Shown: positions 1 through 9,436, counted from the stretch's first letter. The stretch is DNA of 38,897 nt from JAVJSU01 sp040219275 (GCA_040219275.1 JAVJSU010000029.1:1-38897); one strand, 5' to 3'. Numbers and translations are program-made. The notes: generated by a model not told the origin, from the sequence alone.

Positions 1-140
1 ACACCGAGGTTGACCGCACTGACCGCCACGACTTGAGTATTTTTCGCGTCGGCTGGGATTGGTTAGAACGACGATTCGTCTTTGATGATCCCATTCCTAT
101 TCTCTTCAGACCGAACTTCTGTTTGATGTCCGGTTGCTAG
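1..140 (+). CDS. 3' end of an unidentified gene (partial)
   Basis: Reading frame 3 is open from the window edge to a TAG at 138-140, giving about 45 residues that end in ...FRPNFCLMSGC. The composition is protein-like, rich in aromatic and charged residues (IFRVGWDWLERRF). The 5' part lies outside the window. I do not recognise the family. The frame is short, so it could be a chance opening, but the other two forward frames are interrupted by stops. No terminator hairpin follows directly; a repeat element begins about 40 bases downstream. Confidence 0.4.
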   Translation, partial: TEVDRTDRHDLSIFRVGWDWLERRFVFDDPIPILFRPNFCLMSGC

Positions 141-182
141 CCTTTTTAAGTATTTTATTGAAAAGAGCAAGAAAAAAAGCAT

Positions 183-270
183 AACGCAAAGGCGCAGAGA
201 GACAAAGGCGCAAAGGAAAAATCTTCAATTTTTCTCTAATTCTCTGTGATCCCTGTGACTCTGTGGTGAA
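183..270. repeat. Dispersed purine/pyrimidine 'CAAAGGCGCAGAG' repeat
   Basis: The left arm is a purine-rich run with repeated CAAAGGCGCA and CAGAG units (183-220). The right arm (228-270) is a pyrimidine/GT run with CTCTGTGAT, CCTGTGACT and CTGTGGTGAA units. Reverse-complemented, the right arm resembles the left, so the unit is an imperfect inverted repeat. A related element is at 20841-20916. Intergenic repeats of this style are known from many environmental bacterial genomes. The function is unknown, and no ORF crosses it. Confidence 0.5.
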
Positions 271-390
271 TTTTTTTTAAAACTTTCCGAGACTCTACAT
301 TAGTTGTTAGTGGTTGGTACAGCAGTTTGTATGCGCGAGAGTATACCATTTTTGTGGCGGGGTTGGTTTTATTTTATGCGACAGAGTAAC

Positions 391-430
391 AAAAACGGAC
401 AGATGAAATAGGCTGTCCGTTTGTGATTTT
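391..430. terminator. Bidirectional hairpin terminator
   Basis: Perfect 10-bp stem AAACGGACAG (393-402) / CTGTCCGTTT (413-422) around a 10-base loop. On the minus strand the stem runs straight into a T tract, fitting termination of the amidohydrolase gene that stops at 497. On the plus strand a T run follows a few bases later (426-433), so it may also serve the partial gene ending at 140. Confidence 0.7.
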
Positions 431-496
431 TTTGAGTTTGCCACGATAGGCTTCAACCATATTTTTAGCCCTATCGGTTTTAGCCAGTGGTGCGAA

Positions 497-1678
497 TTAT
501 TCCGGCTTGTTCTTCAATAGGCGGACGGCTGTTTCTGCCAGCACTGCCGCGCCAACCGGCAATGATTTTTCGTCAATGTCGAAGATCGGGCTGTGATGCG
601 GGCGGTTCATGTCGTCGAATTTCGCGCCGAGGAAGAACATCGCGCCGGGGGCTTTTTGTGCCATATAGGAAAAATCTTCCGCGCCCATGCTGGCTTCTGC
701 ATGAGGCAGATTTTCCTCGCCAACGGCTTCACGCCCAACGCTACGAATTACCTCGGCGACACGCGGATCATTATAGAGCGCGGGATAACCGCGTTCGATT
801 TCCAGCGTGTAATCTCCGCCAAAAGTACGGGCGATAGACACGGCACGTTCTAATTCTTCATGCTGTTGCGTGCGGATGTCTTCGTCGTAACTGCGGATCG
901 TTCCGATGAGGGTGACTTCGTTGGGGATAATGTTCGGCGCGGTGCCACCGTGCACACTGCCGACGGTAATGACGGACGGGGCAAGCGGGTTCAAACGGCG
1001 GGAACGGATCGCCTGAATCGCGTTAATGACCTGTGCTTGAATCCAGATCGGATCAACACCCATGTGCGGGGACGCGCCATGACTGCCTTCGCCTTTGATG
1101 ACTGCTTTAAAGGTGTCGACTGCCGCCAGCATGTGCTCATCACCGATGATGACCTGACCGGACGGCATGTAACTGGCGACGTGCAGGGCGATAACGGCAT
1201 CAAGGTCTTCCAGTGCCTTATCGTCAATCATGCGGGTTGCGCCGGATTTGAGTTCCGCGTCCCACTTTTCTTCGCTCGGCTGGAACAGGAAGCGGATTTC
1301 GCCACCGGGACGATCCGGCATTTCGTTTAGCATCTTCGCCACGCCCAGCAAAATGGCGGTGTGGGCATCGTGTCCGCAGGCGTGCATTACGCCGGGGGTT
1401 AGCGATTTGTAGGGTACATCGTTCGCCTCGTCGATGGGGAGCGCGTCCATATCTGCACGGATGCCGATGGATGGACCTTCGCTGGGATCACCGATACGCC
1501 CGACCACGCCCGTGATGCCCACGCCGACTTCGACCTCAATGCCGAACCCGCGCAGGGTATCCGCCACTTTGCGGGCGGTGCGGGTTTCCTCAAAGCCGAG
1601 TTCGGGGTGCATGTGGATGTCGCGTCGCCAATCGACGATTTGATCTTCAATCGCTTTTGCTTGTTCTAAGAAGTCCAT
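497..1678 (-). CDS. M20 family metal-dependent amidohydrolase
   Basis: A 393-residue protein of the M20D peptidase/amidohydrolase group (hippurate hydrolase, IAA-amino-acid hydrolase, N-acyl amino acid amidohydrolase). These hydrolyse the amide bond of N-acylated amino acids in the cytoplasm with a two-metal centre. Visible motifs are IGIRADMDALP followed by HACGHDAHTA (metal-binding Cys/His, about residues 99-108), FLFQPSEE (catalytic/metal Glu, about 132-139), GASPHMGVDP in the lid/dimerisation domain, SMGAEDFSY, and the C-terminal PHHSPIFDID with the last metal histidine. Length is normal for the family and all metal ligands appear present. The ATG at 1678 is preceded by GAGG a few bases upstream. 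The substrate cannot be named from sequence. It looks monocistronic and ends at the hairpin near 393-422. Confidence 0.93.
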   Translation of the reverse strand: MDFLEQAKAIEDQIVDWRRDIHMHPELGFEETRTARKVADTLRGFGIEVEVGVGITGVVGRIGDPSEGPSIGIRADMDALPIDEANDVPYKSLTPGVMHACGHDAHTAILLGVAKMLNEMPDRPGGEIRFLFQPSEEKWDAELKSGATRMIDDKALEDLDAVIALHVASYMPSGQVIIGDEHMLAAVDTFKAVIKGEGSHGASPHMGVDPIWIQAQVINAIQAIRSRRLNPLAPSVITVGSVHGGTAPNIIPNEVTLIGTIRSYDEDIRTQQHEELERAVSIARTFGGDYTLEIERGYPALYNDPRVAEVIRSVGREAVGEENLPHAEASMGAEDFSYMAQKAPGAMFFLGAKFDDMNRPHHSPIFDIDEKSLPVGAAVLAETAVRLLKNKPE

Positions 1679-2011
1679 AACGCCTCATTACTATGGTTTA
1701 TAGGGGTGATTGTTCGCGCTTCATTATAACGTGAGACAGGCAAGGATGTGAGTCTGTGATTGGAGATTGTTTGCGGTGTTGAGCTGTGTTATCCAAACGC
1801 CTTATTAACCCCGCACAGATCGAATGCACATCTATTAATCAACATGCCCGACGCTTAACCACTGATTCGGTCACAAAATGGTTTCATCGTGTATCTTCAA
1901 ATCAGAATATGACATAGAATAGAAAGGCAGTATACGGTTTCTTAAAAATCACACGGTACAATAGACCGTATAAATGACATTTTATTTTGAATACAGGGAA
2001 AGGACGCTCGG
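1679..2011. promoter_or_regulatory. Divergent intergenic region with an operator-like inverted repeat
   Basis: This 333-base gap separates two divergent genes, so promoters for both should lie here. I see an 8-bp inverted repeat, TATACGGT (1931-1938) / ACCGTATA (1965-1972), with an inner ACGGT (1953-1957) / ACCGT (1965-1969) pair and a TACAAT hexamer (1957-1962) that could be a -10 box. It is about 40 bases upstream of the PPC-protein start and could be a regulator site. No RNA gene or ORF is convincing here. Confidence 0.3.
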
Positions 2012-5000
2012 ATGATGCAAGCACGACGATTGCTAGTAGCGATGACTCTTCTGATGCTTATCGTTGCAGTCTTCGGTGTGCAAGCGCAGACGGATGGAAC
2101 CCCAATCGCCCCCGGCGACAGTGTGACAGCTACACTAAGTGAGGATTCCCCCCGTGCGCTGTATACCTTTAGCGTAGAGACCTCTACACCAACGACCATT
2201 ACATTGGAATCGCGCGATTTTGATTCCTATTTGCTTTTACTAGATGAAGACGGCGAGATTGTCTCTGAAGATGATGACAGCGCCGGACGTTTGAATTCCC
2301 GTATAGAAACCACGCTAGACGCGGGCGATTACACGATTGTGGCGACAAGCCTGCGTGAGTATCGCTCAGAAGGTGAGCTTTTCAGCACGGGTGATTTTTC
2401 GCTGACGTTTGCGGTCACGGGCGCACAGGCACAAGCGACTGAAGTCAGTGCGAGTGCCACCCCGCGTGCGACAACCACAGCGGATGCCAGCACAATGACG
2501 GGCGACGCGCTTAGTTATGGTGATGTGGTTGAAGGTACACTGAGCGAAGACATGCCCCGTGCAGAATATACATTTGCCGCAGAAGCAGGTGATTACGTCA
2601 CGCTGACGCTAGAAGCAGACGGGTTTGATGCCTATTTGATTCTGCTAGACGCGGCTGGTGAGCAAATCACCACCGATGATGATGGCGCGGGCGGTCTAAA
2701 TTCCCGTATTAGCAATTTTGAACTCGTTGCTGGCGGCGACTATACCGTCATCGCCACAAGTTTTGGCGATGCACAGGGCTTCACCGCAGGCTTCGGCGAT
2801 TATGTGCTGACCATCGAACAGGGCGAGTTCACACCCACGCCTACACCGACGATTATTCCATCGTTAACGCCTTTACCGACAGCCACGCCGTTAGCGCAGG
2901 GTGTCGAACAGGGCGGTCTCGAATTTGGAGACACGGCAAGCATCAACTTCAGTGGATTTGACAGCGCCCATACCTTCGGCTTTAACGCGTCTGCGGGGGA
3001 TATCATCAACGTTGAGCTAACATCACCGGATTTTGATACCTATCTCATCCTGTATGACAGCAATGGTGAAGAACTCCTGCGGGATGATGATGGCGGCGAG
3101 GGACTGAATTCCTTCATCTTTGAATATGAAATTCCTGCTGATGACGTTTACACCATTTATGTCACCAGTTACGGTTCAATCTCCAGCAATACGCCGCCAC
3201 TTGGTGATTACACAGTCACCCTGACGGAAGGCGCTTTTGTGGTGGAAACCACACCTGTGCCAACCTTCACACCGACTGCATCGCCGATTACATCCGGTTT
3301 GTCTCAGGGTGCAATCCTGGCAGGTCAAACCGAAAGTGGCACGCTCACCGAAGACGAACCGGCGCATGAATACACACTGAGCGCATCTGCGGGTGACATC
3401 GTGTCTATTTCGCTCGTCGGCGACAGCATCGACACTTATCTGATGTTATTGAACGATGACGGTGAAGAAATTTCCGTTGATGATGACGGTGGCGACGGTC
3501 TGAACTCGCTCATCGCCAATTTTGAAATTCCCGCCGACGGCGACTACACGATTGTTGCGACCACCTATGGCGCGGCGCGTGGGTTCGTCCCCGGTTATGG
3601 TGATTACGACCTATCGGTAGAGTCCGGCACAATTACCGCGCAGAGCGTTACGCCAACACCAGTTGCGCCAACGTTCGTGCCATCGCCGTCGCCGACATTC
3701 GGACCATCAGTTACACCGAGTCCCGTGCCAACGAGTGCATCCTCTTCAACAACCATTGGTGTGCCGCAGGGTGAGATTGCCTTGAATACAACGGTTGATG
3801 GCACGCTGACCCTTGATGCGCCAGCACATGCCTACACGTTCAGTGCGAATTCCGGCGATGTCGTCAATATCGCGCTGGAATCCTCCCAATTTGATTCGTA
3901 TCTGTTGTTGCTCGATAGCGCAGGCAATCAGGTGACGTTTAATGATGATGGTGGCGGTGGGCTGGACTCACTGATCGCTAGCTTCATCATCCCATCAAGT
4001 GGCGAGTATACGATTGTCGCCAGTAGTTATGGAAACGTGCGTGGTTTTGATGCCGGTACGGGCGATTACACGCTCGCGCTCAATGCGGGATCAGCCATAG
4101 AAGTAACAGTTACACCTGCCCCGCCACAGGGTACACCAACATTCGTGCCGACCTTCACACCCACGCCCGCAGATAGCGGAAACACCATCGATGAAGTTGT
4201 GCAGATGGGCGTGATCGTCCCCGGTACGGTGAACGGTCAACTGGGTGATGGTTTCGGGCAGGCGCATGAATACACCTTTAACGGCACGGCGGGCGATCTC
4301 GTAACGATTACGCTCACCTCTGAAGATTTTGATACCTATCTGTTCGTCTTTTACGACGGAGACACAGTCGGCGTTAACGATGATGCAGACGACATTAGCC
4401 TCGGCTTGAATTCACAAATTGTCGATCTGGAATTAGCGTTCACTGGTGAATACACCATCGGCGTGTCCAGCTATGATTGGGTACAGATCGATACGAACGT
4501 GAGTGGTAGCTACACGTTGGACTTTATCACAACGGGTGATGCTGTTGTAAACGTTCCTTCAGCAACGCCGACTGCAATCGTGACCCCAACTGCTACCGCC
4601 ATCGCACCAACCGCAATGCCGACGAACGAAGTTTATATCGGCACACTGTTTTACGGCGATAGCATCTCCAATTCGTTGACCGAAGGCGCAACCGGACACG
4701 TCTTTACATTCTCCGGCGTAGGTGGTGATCTGGTCACCATCAGCCAGACCTCGGATACGCTGGATAGCTACCTGATTCTGCGGGATGCCAACGGAAATGA
4801 AATTATCACCAATGATGACGGCGGGGACGGCTTGAACTCGCTGATTGAAGATTTCGAATTGCCGTTCTCCGGCGAATACATCATCGTTGCCAGCACATTT
4901 GGCGCGGTGCGTGGTTCGATACCGGGCATCGGCGATTATACGCTGACGTTGAACTCGTCGAGTAGCGAATTCGTCGGCGAACCGACAGAGATCGTGGTCG

Positions 5001-6229
5001 GCGATGTGGTGGACGCAGAACTCGTCCGCAATCAACCGTATCAGGATTATCGTTTGTTCGCGCAAGCGGGCGATCAGATTGTGATTACGCTGACTTCCTT
5101 CGACTTTGACACCTATCTGCTGTTGTTCGACGATAACGGCGTAGAACTCACCCGTGATGATGATAGCGCGGGCGATCTGGATTCACGCATCGGTCCGTTT
5201 GAAATTCCGGCGGATGGCATGTACACGATTCAGGTCAATAGCTTCTCCAACGTGTTCGACAATGGCATTGTGGGCGGGGCATATACCTTGCGCGTAGAAG
5301 TGATTGCGCCGCAACCTATCGAATATACACAAAGCATCGAAAGCGCGTTGACGCAAACTGAATCGCTCGGCATTTACACCTTTGAAGGCGAAGCAGGCGA
5401 CATCGTGACGGTCAACCTGACCGCTGATAGTAGCTCTGTCTATGCGCGGTTGACGGGTGCGAATGGTCAAATTGACATACAGTCTTATGGCGGTGGTCAG
5501 CCCATTGGTCCGGTCACCTTATCGCAGGATGGCACGTACTTCATCACGGTTGCCAGCTACGAAACGGGCTTCGATCAGAATTATACGATCCTGTTAGATC
5601 GGATCGTGCCGGTAGAGGTCGTCTATGGCGACGAAATTGACACCAACTTCGATGATACGCTGGCACATTACTATAGCTTCGAGGCAGAAGAGGGCGATTC
5701 ACTCAATATGTCTGTGGTCAGTGAGGGGTCGGTGGATACAACCTTACGCCTGATCGGACCGGATGGTTATGATTACTTCTACGATGATGATAGCGGCGCG
5801 GGCTTTGATCCTGAAATTCTGAATTATCAGGTGACGCAAGCGGGTGACTATATCCTCGTGGTCAGCCCTTATATTCCGGGTGACAATGGCGACATCACGG
5901 TGATTATTGATGATCTCGGTACGCCGTCCATCAACGATGACGTGCAGTTGATCCGTTTGAGTGACAAGCAACGTTTCGCTGGTGCGGTCTTCGAGGCGGA
6001 AGCTGGCGAGACCATCCGCTTGTCGGTGCGTTCGGTACTGTCTTCCGGTGGCGAACCGCGTGTGACGGTGCAACAGGGCGGTGAAATCCTCGCCTCGAAT
6101 AGCGTCGGGCAGGTGTCGCGTCTGTTGCTGGAATTCACAGTGGAAGAATCGGGCGATGTGACGGTGACGGTGGAGGATGTAAATTACGTCAACGCCATCA
6201 TCGAACTGAGCATCGAACGCGTAGAATAA
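2012..6229 (+). CDS. Secreted multi-PPC-domain protein
   Basis: A 1,405-residue exported protein. A signal peptide is clear: basic MMQARR, a hydrophobic core rich in Leu/Met/Val, then a likely cleavage after VQA near residue 25. The rest is about ten tandem copies, plus a degenerate eleventh at the C-terminus, of the bacterial pre-peptidase C-terminal (PPC, PF04151) beta-sandwich. Copies are recognisable by a YTF...AGD..TITL..xxFDTYLLL.D..G.....DDDGGxGLNS.I..F..P..G.YTI.V.SYG pattern. Thr/Pro-rich linkers separate several copies, near residues 145-165, 273-300, 410-425, 542-580, 697-722 and 847-872. No peptidase domain, LPXTG signal or C-terminal membrane anchor is visible. The DDDGG segments suggest calcium binding (inference). 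A likely surface or extracellular binding protein. GGGAAAGGA lies at a good distance before the ATG-ATG start. Confidence 0.88.
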   Translation: MMQARRLLVAMTLLMLIVAVFGVQAQTDGTPIAPGDSVTATLSEDSPRALYTFSVETSTPTTITLESRDFDSYLLLLDEDGEIVSEDDDSAGRLNSRIETTLDAGDYTIVATSLREYRSEGELFSTGDFSLTFAVTGAQAQATEVSASATPRATTTADASTMTGDALSYGDVVEGTLSEDMPRAEYTFAAEAGDYVTLTLEADGFDAYLILLDAAGEQITTDDDGAGGLNSRISNFELVAGGDYTVIATSFGDAQGFTAGFGDYVLTIEQGEFTPTPTPTIIPSLTPLPTATPLAQGVEQGGLEFGDTASINFSGFDSAHTFGFNASAGDIINVELTSPDFDTYLILYDSNGEELLRDDDGGEGLNSFIFEYEIPADDVYTIYVTSYGSISSNTPPLGDYTVTLTEGAFVVETTPVPTFTPTASPITSGLSQGAILAGQTESGTLTEDEPAHEYTLSASAGDIVSISLVGDSIDTYLMLLNDDGEEISVDDDGGDGLNSLIANFEIPADGDYTIVATTYGAARGFVPGYGDYDLSVESGTITAQSVTPTPVAPTFVPSPSPTFGPSVTPSPVPTSASSSTTIGVPQGEIALNTTVDGTLTLDAPAHAYTFSANSGDVVNIALESSQFDSYLLLLDSAGNQVTFNDDGGGGLDSLIASFIIPSSGEYTIVASSYGNVRGFDAGTGDYTLALNAGSAIEVTVTPAPPQGTPTFVPTFTPTPADSGNTIDEVVQMGVIVPGTVNGQLGDGFGQAHEYTFNGTAGDLVTITLTSEDFDTYLFVFYDGDTVGVNDDADDISLGLNSQIVDLELAFTGEYTIGVSSYDWVQIDTNVSGSYTLDFITTGDAVVNVPSATPTAIVTPTATAIAPTAMPTNEVYIGTLFYGDSISNSLTEGATGHVFTFSGVGGDLVTISQTSDTLDSYLILRDANGNEIITNDDGGDGLNSLIEDFELPFSGEYIIVASTFGAVRGSIPGIGDYTLTLNSSSSEFVGEPTEIVVGDVVDAELVRNQPYQDYRLFAQAGDQIVITLTSFDFDTYLLLFDDNGVELTRDDDSAGDLDSRIGPFEIPADGMYTIQVNSFSNVFDNGIVGGAYTLRVEVIAPQPIEYTQSIESALTQTESLGIYTFEGEAGDIVTVNLTADSSSVYARLTGANGQIDIQSYGGGQPIGPVTLSQDGTYFITVASYETGFDQNYTILLDRIVPVEVVYGDEIDTNFDDTLAHYYSFEAEEGDSLNMSVVSEGSVDTTLRLIGPDGYDYFYDDDSGAGFDPEILNYQVTQAGDYILVVSPYIPGDNGDITVIIDDLGTPSINDDVQLIRLSDKQRFAGAVFEAEAGETIRLSVRSVLSSGGEPRVTVQQGGEILASNSVGQVSRLLLEFTVEESGDVTVTVEDVNYVNAIIELSIERVE

Positions 6230-6235
6230 TACACG

Positions 6236-6325
6236 ATAAAAAAGGGCGATCTAGCAGTGGGCGAACTGGCAGTTCGCCCCTACGAAATTCTAAACAATGG
6301 GCGGCTTATGGGTCGCCCTTTTGTT
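6236..6325 (+). terminator. Terminator stem with a nested palindromic REP-like hairpin
   Basis: The outer arms are AAAAGGGCGATC (from about 6239) and GGTCGCCCTTTT (about 6311-6322), followed by a T-rich tract, as in a rho-independent terminator for the PPC gene. Between them sits a perfect palindrome, arms GGGCGAACTG (6259-6268) and CAGTTCGCCC (6270-6279), followed by CTACGAAA. The same inner unit recurs at 21753-21773. It looks as if a dispersed hairpin repeat inserted into, or grew from, the terminator loop. Confidence 0.6.
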
Positions 6326-6333
6326 TTGTTAGC

Positions 6334-6807
6334 TTACCCGATCCATTGTGCGATTTGTTCGGGCAGAGGTTTGCCCATCGCACGCAGATAAACGGTTGCC
6401 TTGCCGAGGAAAATCAGTAACGCCTGAAGATAAATATCCATTTGAACGTCAATCGGCACTTCAAAACCGCCACGGTCAATCATTTTCTTGAGACCGTCTT
6501 CTGAGACAGATTCCAGTGCCGCTTTCATTTCTTCGTCCAGCGTTTCATACCATCCCTGAAGTTTTTTCAGATCAGTCGCAACGCTTGTATCCGCGTGTTT
6601 GTAATCAAAATTTTGGGTATAGTTCTTGATGGAGTCGGTATAGGCGCGTTCAGTTTCGCCCATTTCCTTGCATAATTCACCGAGTGTCAGCGCATTTCCA
6701 CCGGGTGTAAAGTTAAGCTCGGCATCCGTCAATTTTTCGATCACACCGTTACGCATACCGTGTGTGCCTTCGATCATGCTCCATTTGGCTTCGAGTTCGC
6801 TTAACAT
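6334..6807 (-). CDS. DinB-like four-helix protein
   Basis: A 157-residue, mostly helical protein resembling the DinB/DfsA-like superfamily. The pattern is an N-terminal helix with LSELEAKWSMIEG, then LTLGELCKEMGETERAY in the position of the first metal-ligand helix, and a C-terminal helix with YLQALLIFLGKATVYLRAMG. Classic DinB proteins bind metal with a His triad. Here the C-terminal HxxxH pair is replaced (QALLIFLGK), so the canonical site is missing. It may therefore be a non-metal variant or a different four-helix family. The ATG at 6807 has GGAG five bases upstream. It converges on the PPC gene and shares the terminator region. Its cellular role is unknown. Confidence 0.65.
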   Translation of the reverse strand: MLSELEAKWSMIEGTHGMRNGVIEKLTDAELNFTPGGNALTLGELCKEMGETERAYTDSIKNYTQNFDYKHADTSVATDLKKLQGWYETLDEEMKAALESVSEDGLKKMIDRGGFEVPIDVQMDIYLQALLIFLGKATVYLRAMGKPLPEQIAQWIG

Positions 6808-6945
6808 CAGAGTCTCCGTTTCATATTTTCATCACGATAAGCGTATGATAATGGATTGCACCGCAAAACGATTGTAAAAACGCGACAAAATGGAAAATTT
6901 GTGCTAAAAATAATGGCGTGGTCATTGGTAAATGGATAGGAAATT

Positions 6946-7749
6946 ATGGCGACAGTATCCCAAAAACCAAGAGGCATTTTGAACCCTGCGTTGGGCAAGA
7001 AAAATTTTCACCTGACCCTAACCCCGCCCGCTCCGGATTTAGCGTCCTTTATCGAATATTATTGGATAATCGAGTGGGATTTGCGCGGAGAAGCGCCGTT
7101 TGTCTCCGAGAATTTGCCCCATCCCTGTGTGCATCTGGTGTTTGAGCCGGATTATGCTTACGTGTATGGAGTCGTCAACGGTAAATTTGTGTATCAGCTT
7201 GAAGGCGAAGGGCGGGTGTTTGGCGTAAAGTTTAAGCCTGCCGCATTTTATCCGTTTTGCCACACGCCAATTGCTAACCTGACGAATAAGCGCCTGAGTC
7301 TTTCGACAACTTTCGGGATGGACTGCGCCTCGTTTGAGGCACACATGCACAGCCTGACGGAAACCTCTGCGAGGGTGGATTGTATGGAGCAATTTTTACG
7401 GGCGCGCCAACCTGAAATGGACGATGCGATTGCGTTGATTAATGCCATGGTCGATTGCATCCGCGATGAACGCACGATCAAGCGTGTAGACGACCTTCTG
7501 CCCCTATTCAACCTTAGCAAACGCACCCTGCAACGCCTGTTTAATCAGTATGTGGGGGTGCATCCCAAATGGGTGATTCAGCGCTATCGTCTGGTTGATG
7601 CGGTTGATTTGCTGGCACTCGGCGAACGTGTGGATTGGTCAGCGTTGGCGCAGGAGCTAGGCTATTTCGATCAAGCGCATTTCATCAAAGACTTTAAGGC
7701 GCTCATCGGCAAAACGCCCGCCGAATATGTGCGCCAGATCACGGCGTAA
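6946..7749 (+). CDS. AraC-family transcriptional regulator with DUF6597-type N-terminus
   Basis: A 267-residue one-component regulator. Residues of about 18-115 (PPAPDLASFIEYYWIIEWDL...VFGVKFKPAAFYPF) match the N-terminal sensor common in AraC regulators annotated DUF6597. The C-terminal third (about 165-262) is the twin helix-turn-helix domain, with LFNLSKRTLQRLFNQYVGVHPKWVIQRYRL as recognition unit and LAQELGYFDQAHFIKDFKALIGKTPAEY as the AraC signature. It should bind DNA and respond to an unknown ligand. Start choice: an ATG at 6946 preceded by AGGA. It is divergent from the DinB-like gene and upstream of the MFS gene in the same direction, so either could be its target (inference). Confidence 0.88.
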   Translation: MATVSQKPRGILNPALGKKNFHLTLTPPAPDLASFIEYYWIIEWDLRGEAPFVSENLPHPCVHLVFEPDYAYVYGVVNGKFVYQLEGEGRVFGVKFKPAAFYPFCHTPIANLTNKRLSLSTTFGMDCASFEAHMHSLTETSARVDCMEQFLRARQPEMDDAIALINAMVDCIRDERTIKRVDDLLPLFNLSKRTLQRLFNQYVGVHPKWVIQRYRLVDAVDLLALGERVDWSALAQELGYFDQAHFIKDFKALIGKTPAEYVRQITA

Positions 7750-7931
7750 GTGGGACTGTGTTTTGGCGGAAGACACAACAGGAGCGTCCCGAAAATCCAC
7801 ACAGACGAATTCAGGTTGTGATAGATATTGTTTGCCGAACTGTTTCGCCGAACCGTCCCTCGTTCAACGCGCTGTTTTGATGCACAATAGACGCGTTAAT
7901 TTTGACTACATCCAAAAAGCGCCAATACTCT

Positions 7932-9305
7932 ATGGAACAACCCACTGATTCACAGCAAGACAGTCCGCGTTCAGGGTTGGATATGCGTCGTGTTCTACCG
8001 ATTTTCGCACTCGTGTTCGTCGATGTGCTCGGCTTGACGATTGTCCTGCCGTTGTTGCATCTGTATGGTGCGGCATTCGGCGGCGGTGCGCTGGAAATCG
8101 GCTTGATCGCGGCGGCGTTCCCGATGGCACAATTGATCGGTGTGCCGTTTATGGGGGCGCTCTCTGATCGGTTCGGGCGCAAACCCTTGTTGCTCATCAG
8201 CCAGATCACGACTTGCCTCAGTTTTATTATGCTCGGTTTCGCCAATTCGCTGGTGCTGGTCATCCTGTCACGCGTGCTGGACGGTGTATTCGGCGCGAAT
8301 ATCGCTACAGCACAGGCGGCGTTGACTGATATTACCGACGACGACAATCGGGCGCAGGGTTTGGGCTTAATCGGCGCGGCGTTCGGATTGGGCTTCATCT
8401 TCGGTCCACTCATCGCGCTGATCTCGCTGGAATTTACGGATAACCTCGGCATTCCGGCATTCATCGCGGCGGCATATTCGTTCATCTCCATTTTGCTGAC
8501 GCTGTTCGTGTTTGACGAAACGCTCCCGCCGGAAAAACGCGCCTTAGAAACACCCAGCCTGACGAGTGGCTTAACGAATATTATGCGCGCCTTCGCTATG
8601 CCACAGGTGAACGTGTTGCTGGTGTTGTTCTTCGCGCAACAGGTGGTTTTCTTTGGTTTTGAGGCGATGCTGGGATTGTTCACACTCAGCCGATTGGGTC
8701 TGCTGGGGCAGGGTAACGCGCTGGTGTTTTTGATGGTGGGCGTGGTGCTGGTGACGGTGCAGGCACGCTTCATCGGGCGGTGGAGCAGAAAGTATGGCGA
8801 GCGCAAACTCATTTACAGTGCGCTGGCGTTGATGGGCGTGGGCTTGATCCTTGTCGCGCTCACACCCTCTACCCCGCAACCGTTTTATGTGCGTCAGATC
8901 GTCGAAAACGAATTGCGCCAACAAAGTGCGGATTCGACGGAGTCGATCATCGGGGAAATCGCGGTGGATTTGCCGTCTGAAGAGGGACGGGGCATTGGCG
9001 GAATCGTATGGTTGCTGATCGTGATTATTCCGGTATCCATCGGCGCGGGGTTGATCCGTCCGAGTTTGAACAGCCTGATTACGAAATCTGTGCCTGCGGG
9101 TGAATATGGGCGCATTCTGGGGGTCAGCGCGGCGTTGGGTAGTGCGGCGAACGCCCTCGCGCCGATTTCCGGCGGGCTGATGTTTCAGCAATTCGGCACG
9201 ACGATTCCGTTCTTCGTGAGCGGGTGTCTATTGGCGGCGCTGGCGGTGGTGAGCGGGTTCGTGATTCATAAACAACCGGCGCGTAAAGAGCCTGCACAAG
9301 CGTAA
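7932..9305 (+). CDS. Major facilitator superfamily (DHA1-like) efflux transporter
   Basis: A 457-residue inner-membrane protein with about 12 hydrophobic segments. The first is LPIFALVFVDVLGLTIVLPLL. The loop after TM2 holds MFS motif A, GALSDRFGRKPLLL, and TM5 carries a motif C-like glycine-rich run (GLIGAAFGLGFIFGPLIAL). Together these point to a drug:H+ antiporter of the DHA1/TetA group. An uncommon feature is the polar loop of about 45 residues (VRQIVENELRQQSADSTESIIGE...) between late helices. Substrate unknown. The frame stays open back to a TTG at 7902, but I take the ATG at 7932; neither has a strong ribosome site, and an ATG at 7983 is also possible. Confidence 0.9.
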   Translation: MEQPTDSQQDSPRSGLDMRRVLPIFALVFVDVLGLTIVLPLLHLYGAAFGGGALEIGLIAAAFPMAQLIGVPFMGALSDRFGRKPLLLISQITTCLSFIMLGFANSLVLVILSRVLDGVFGANIATAQAALTDITDDDNRAQGLGLIGAAFGLGFIFGPLIALISLEFTDNLGIPAFIAAAYSFISILLTLFVFDETLPPEKRALETPSLTSGLTNIMRAFAMPQVNVLLVLFFAQQVVFFGFEAMLGLFTLSRLGLLGQGNALVFLMVGVVLVTVQARFIGRWSRKYGERKLIYSALALMGVGLILVALTPSTPQPFYVRQIVENELRQQSADSTESIIGEIAVDLPSEEGRGIGGIVWLLIVIIPVSIGAGLIRPSLNSLITKSVPAGEYGRILGVSAALGSAANALAPISGGLMFQQFGTTIPFFVSGCLLAALAVVSGFVIHKQPARKEPAQA

Positions 9306-9436
9306 GGCGACCATTTTCTGCATGATACTGTGCCTTACATTGTGATGTGTTACGCTTAAACACGAATCTCGCTATATAATGATAAACATAAGCACAGCGG
9401 TTAAAGATTATTAAGTGAAGGATTATAAGAGAATTC

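Noticed and set aside
860..1330. Plus-strand ORF of 156 codons opposite the amidohydrolase
   Set aside because: It lies fully inside a well-supported M20 gene on the other strand and has no recognisable domain; a shadow frame.
7811..8812. Minus-strand ORF of 333 codons over the MFS gene
   Set aside because: The composition is Ser/Asn/Pro/Lys-rich and non-globular, and it mirrors a clear MFS transporter; a shadow frame.
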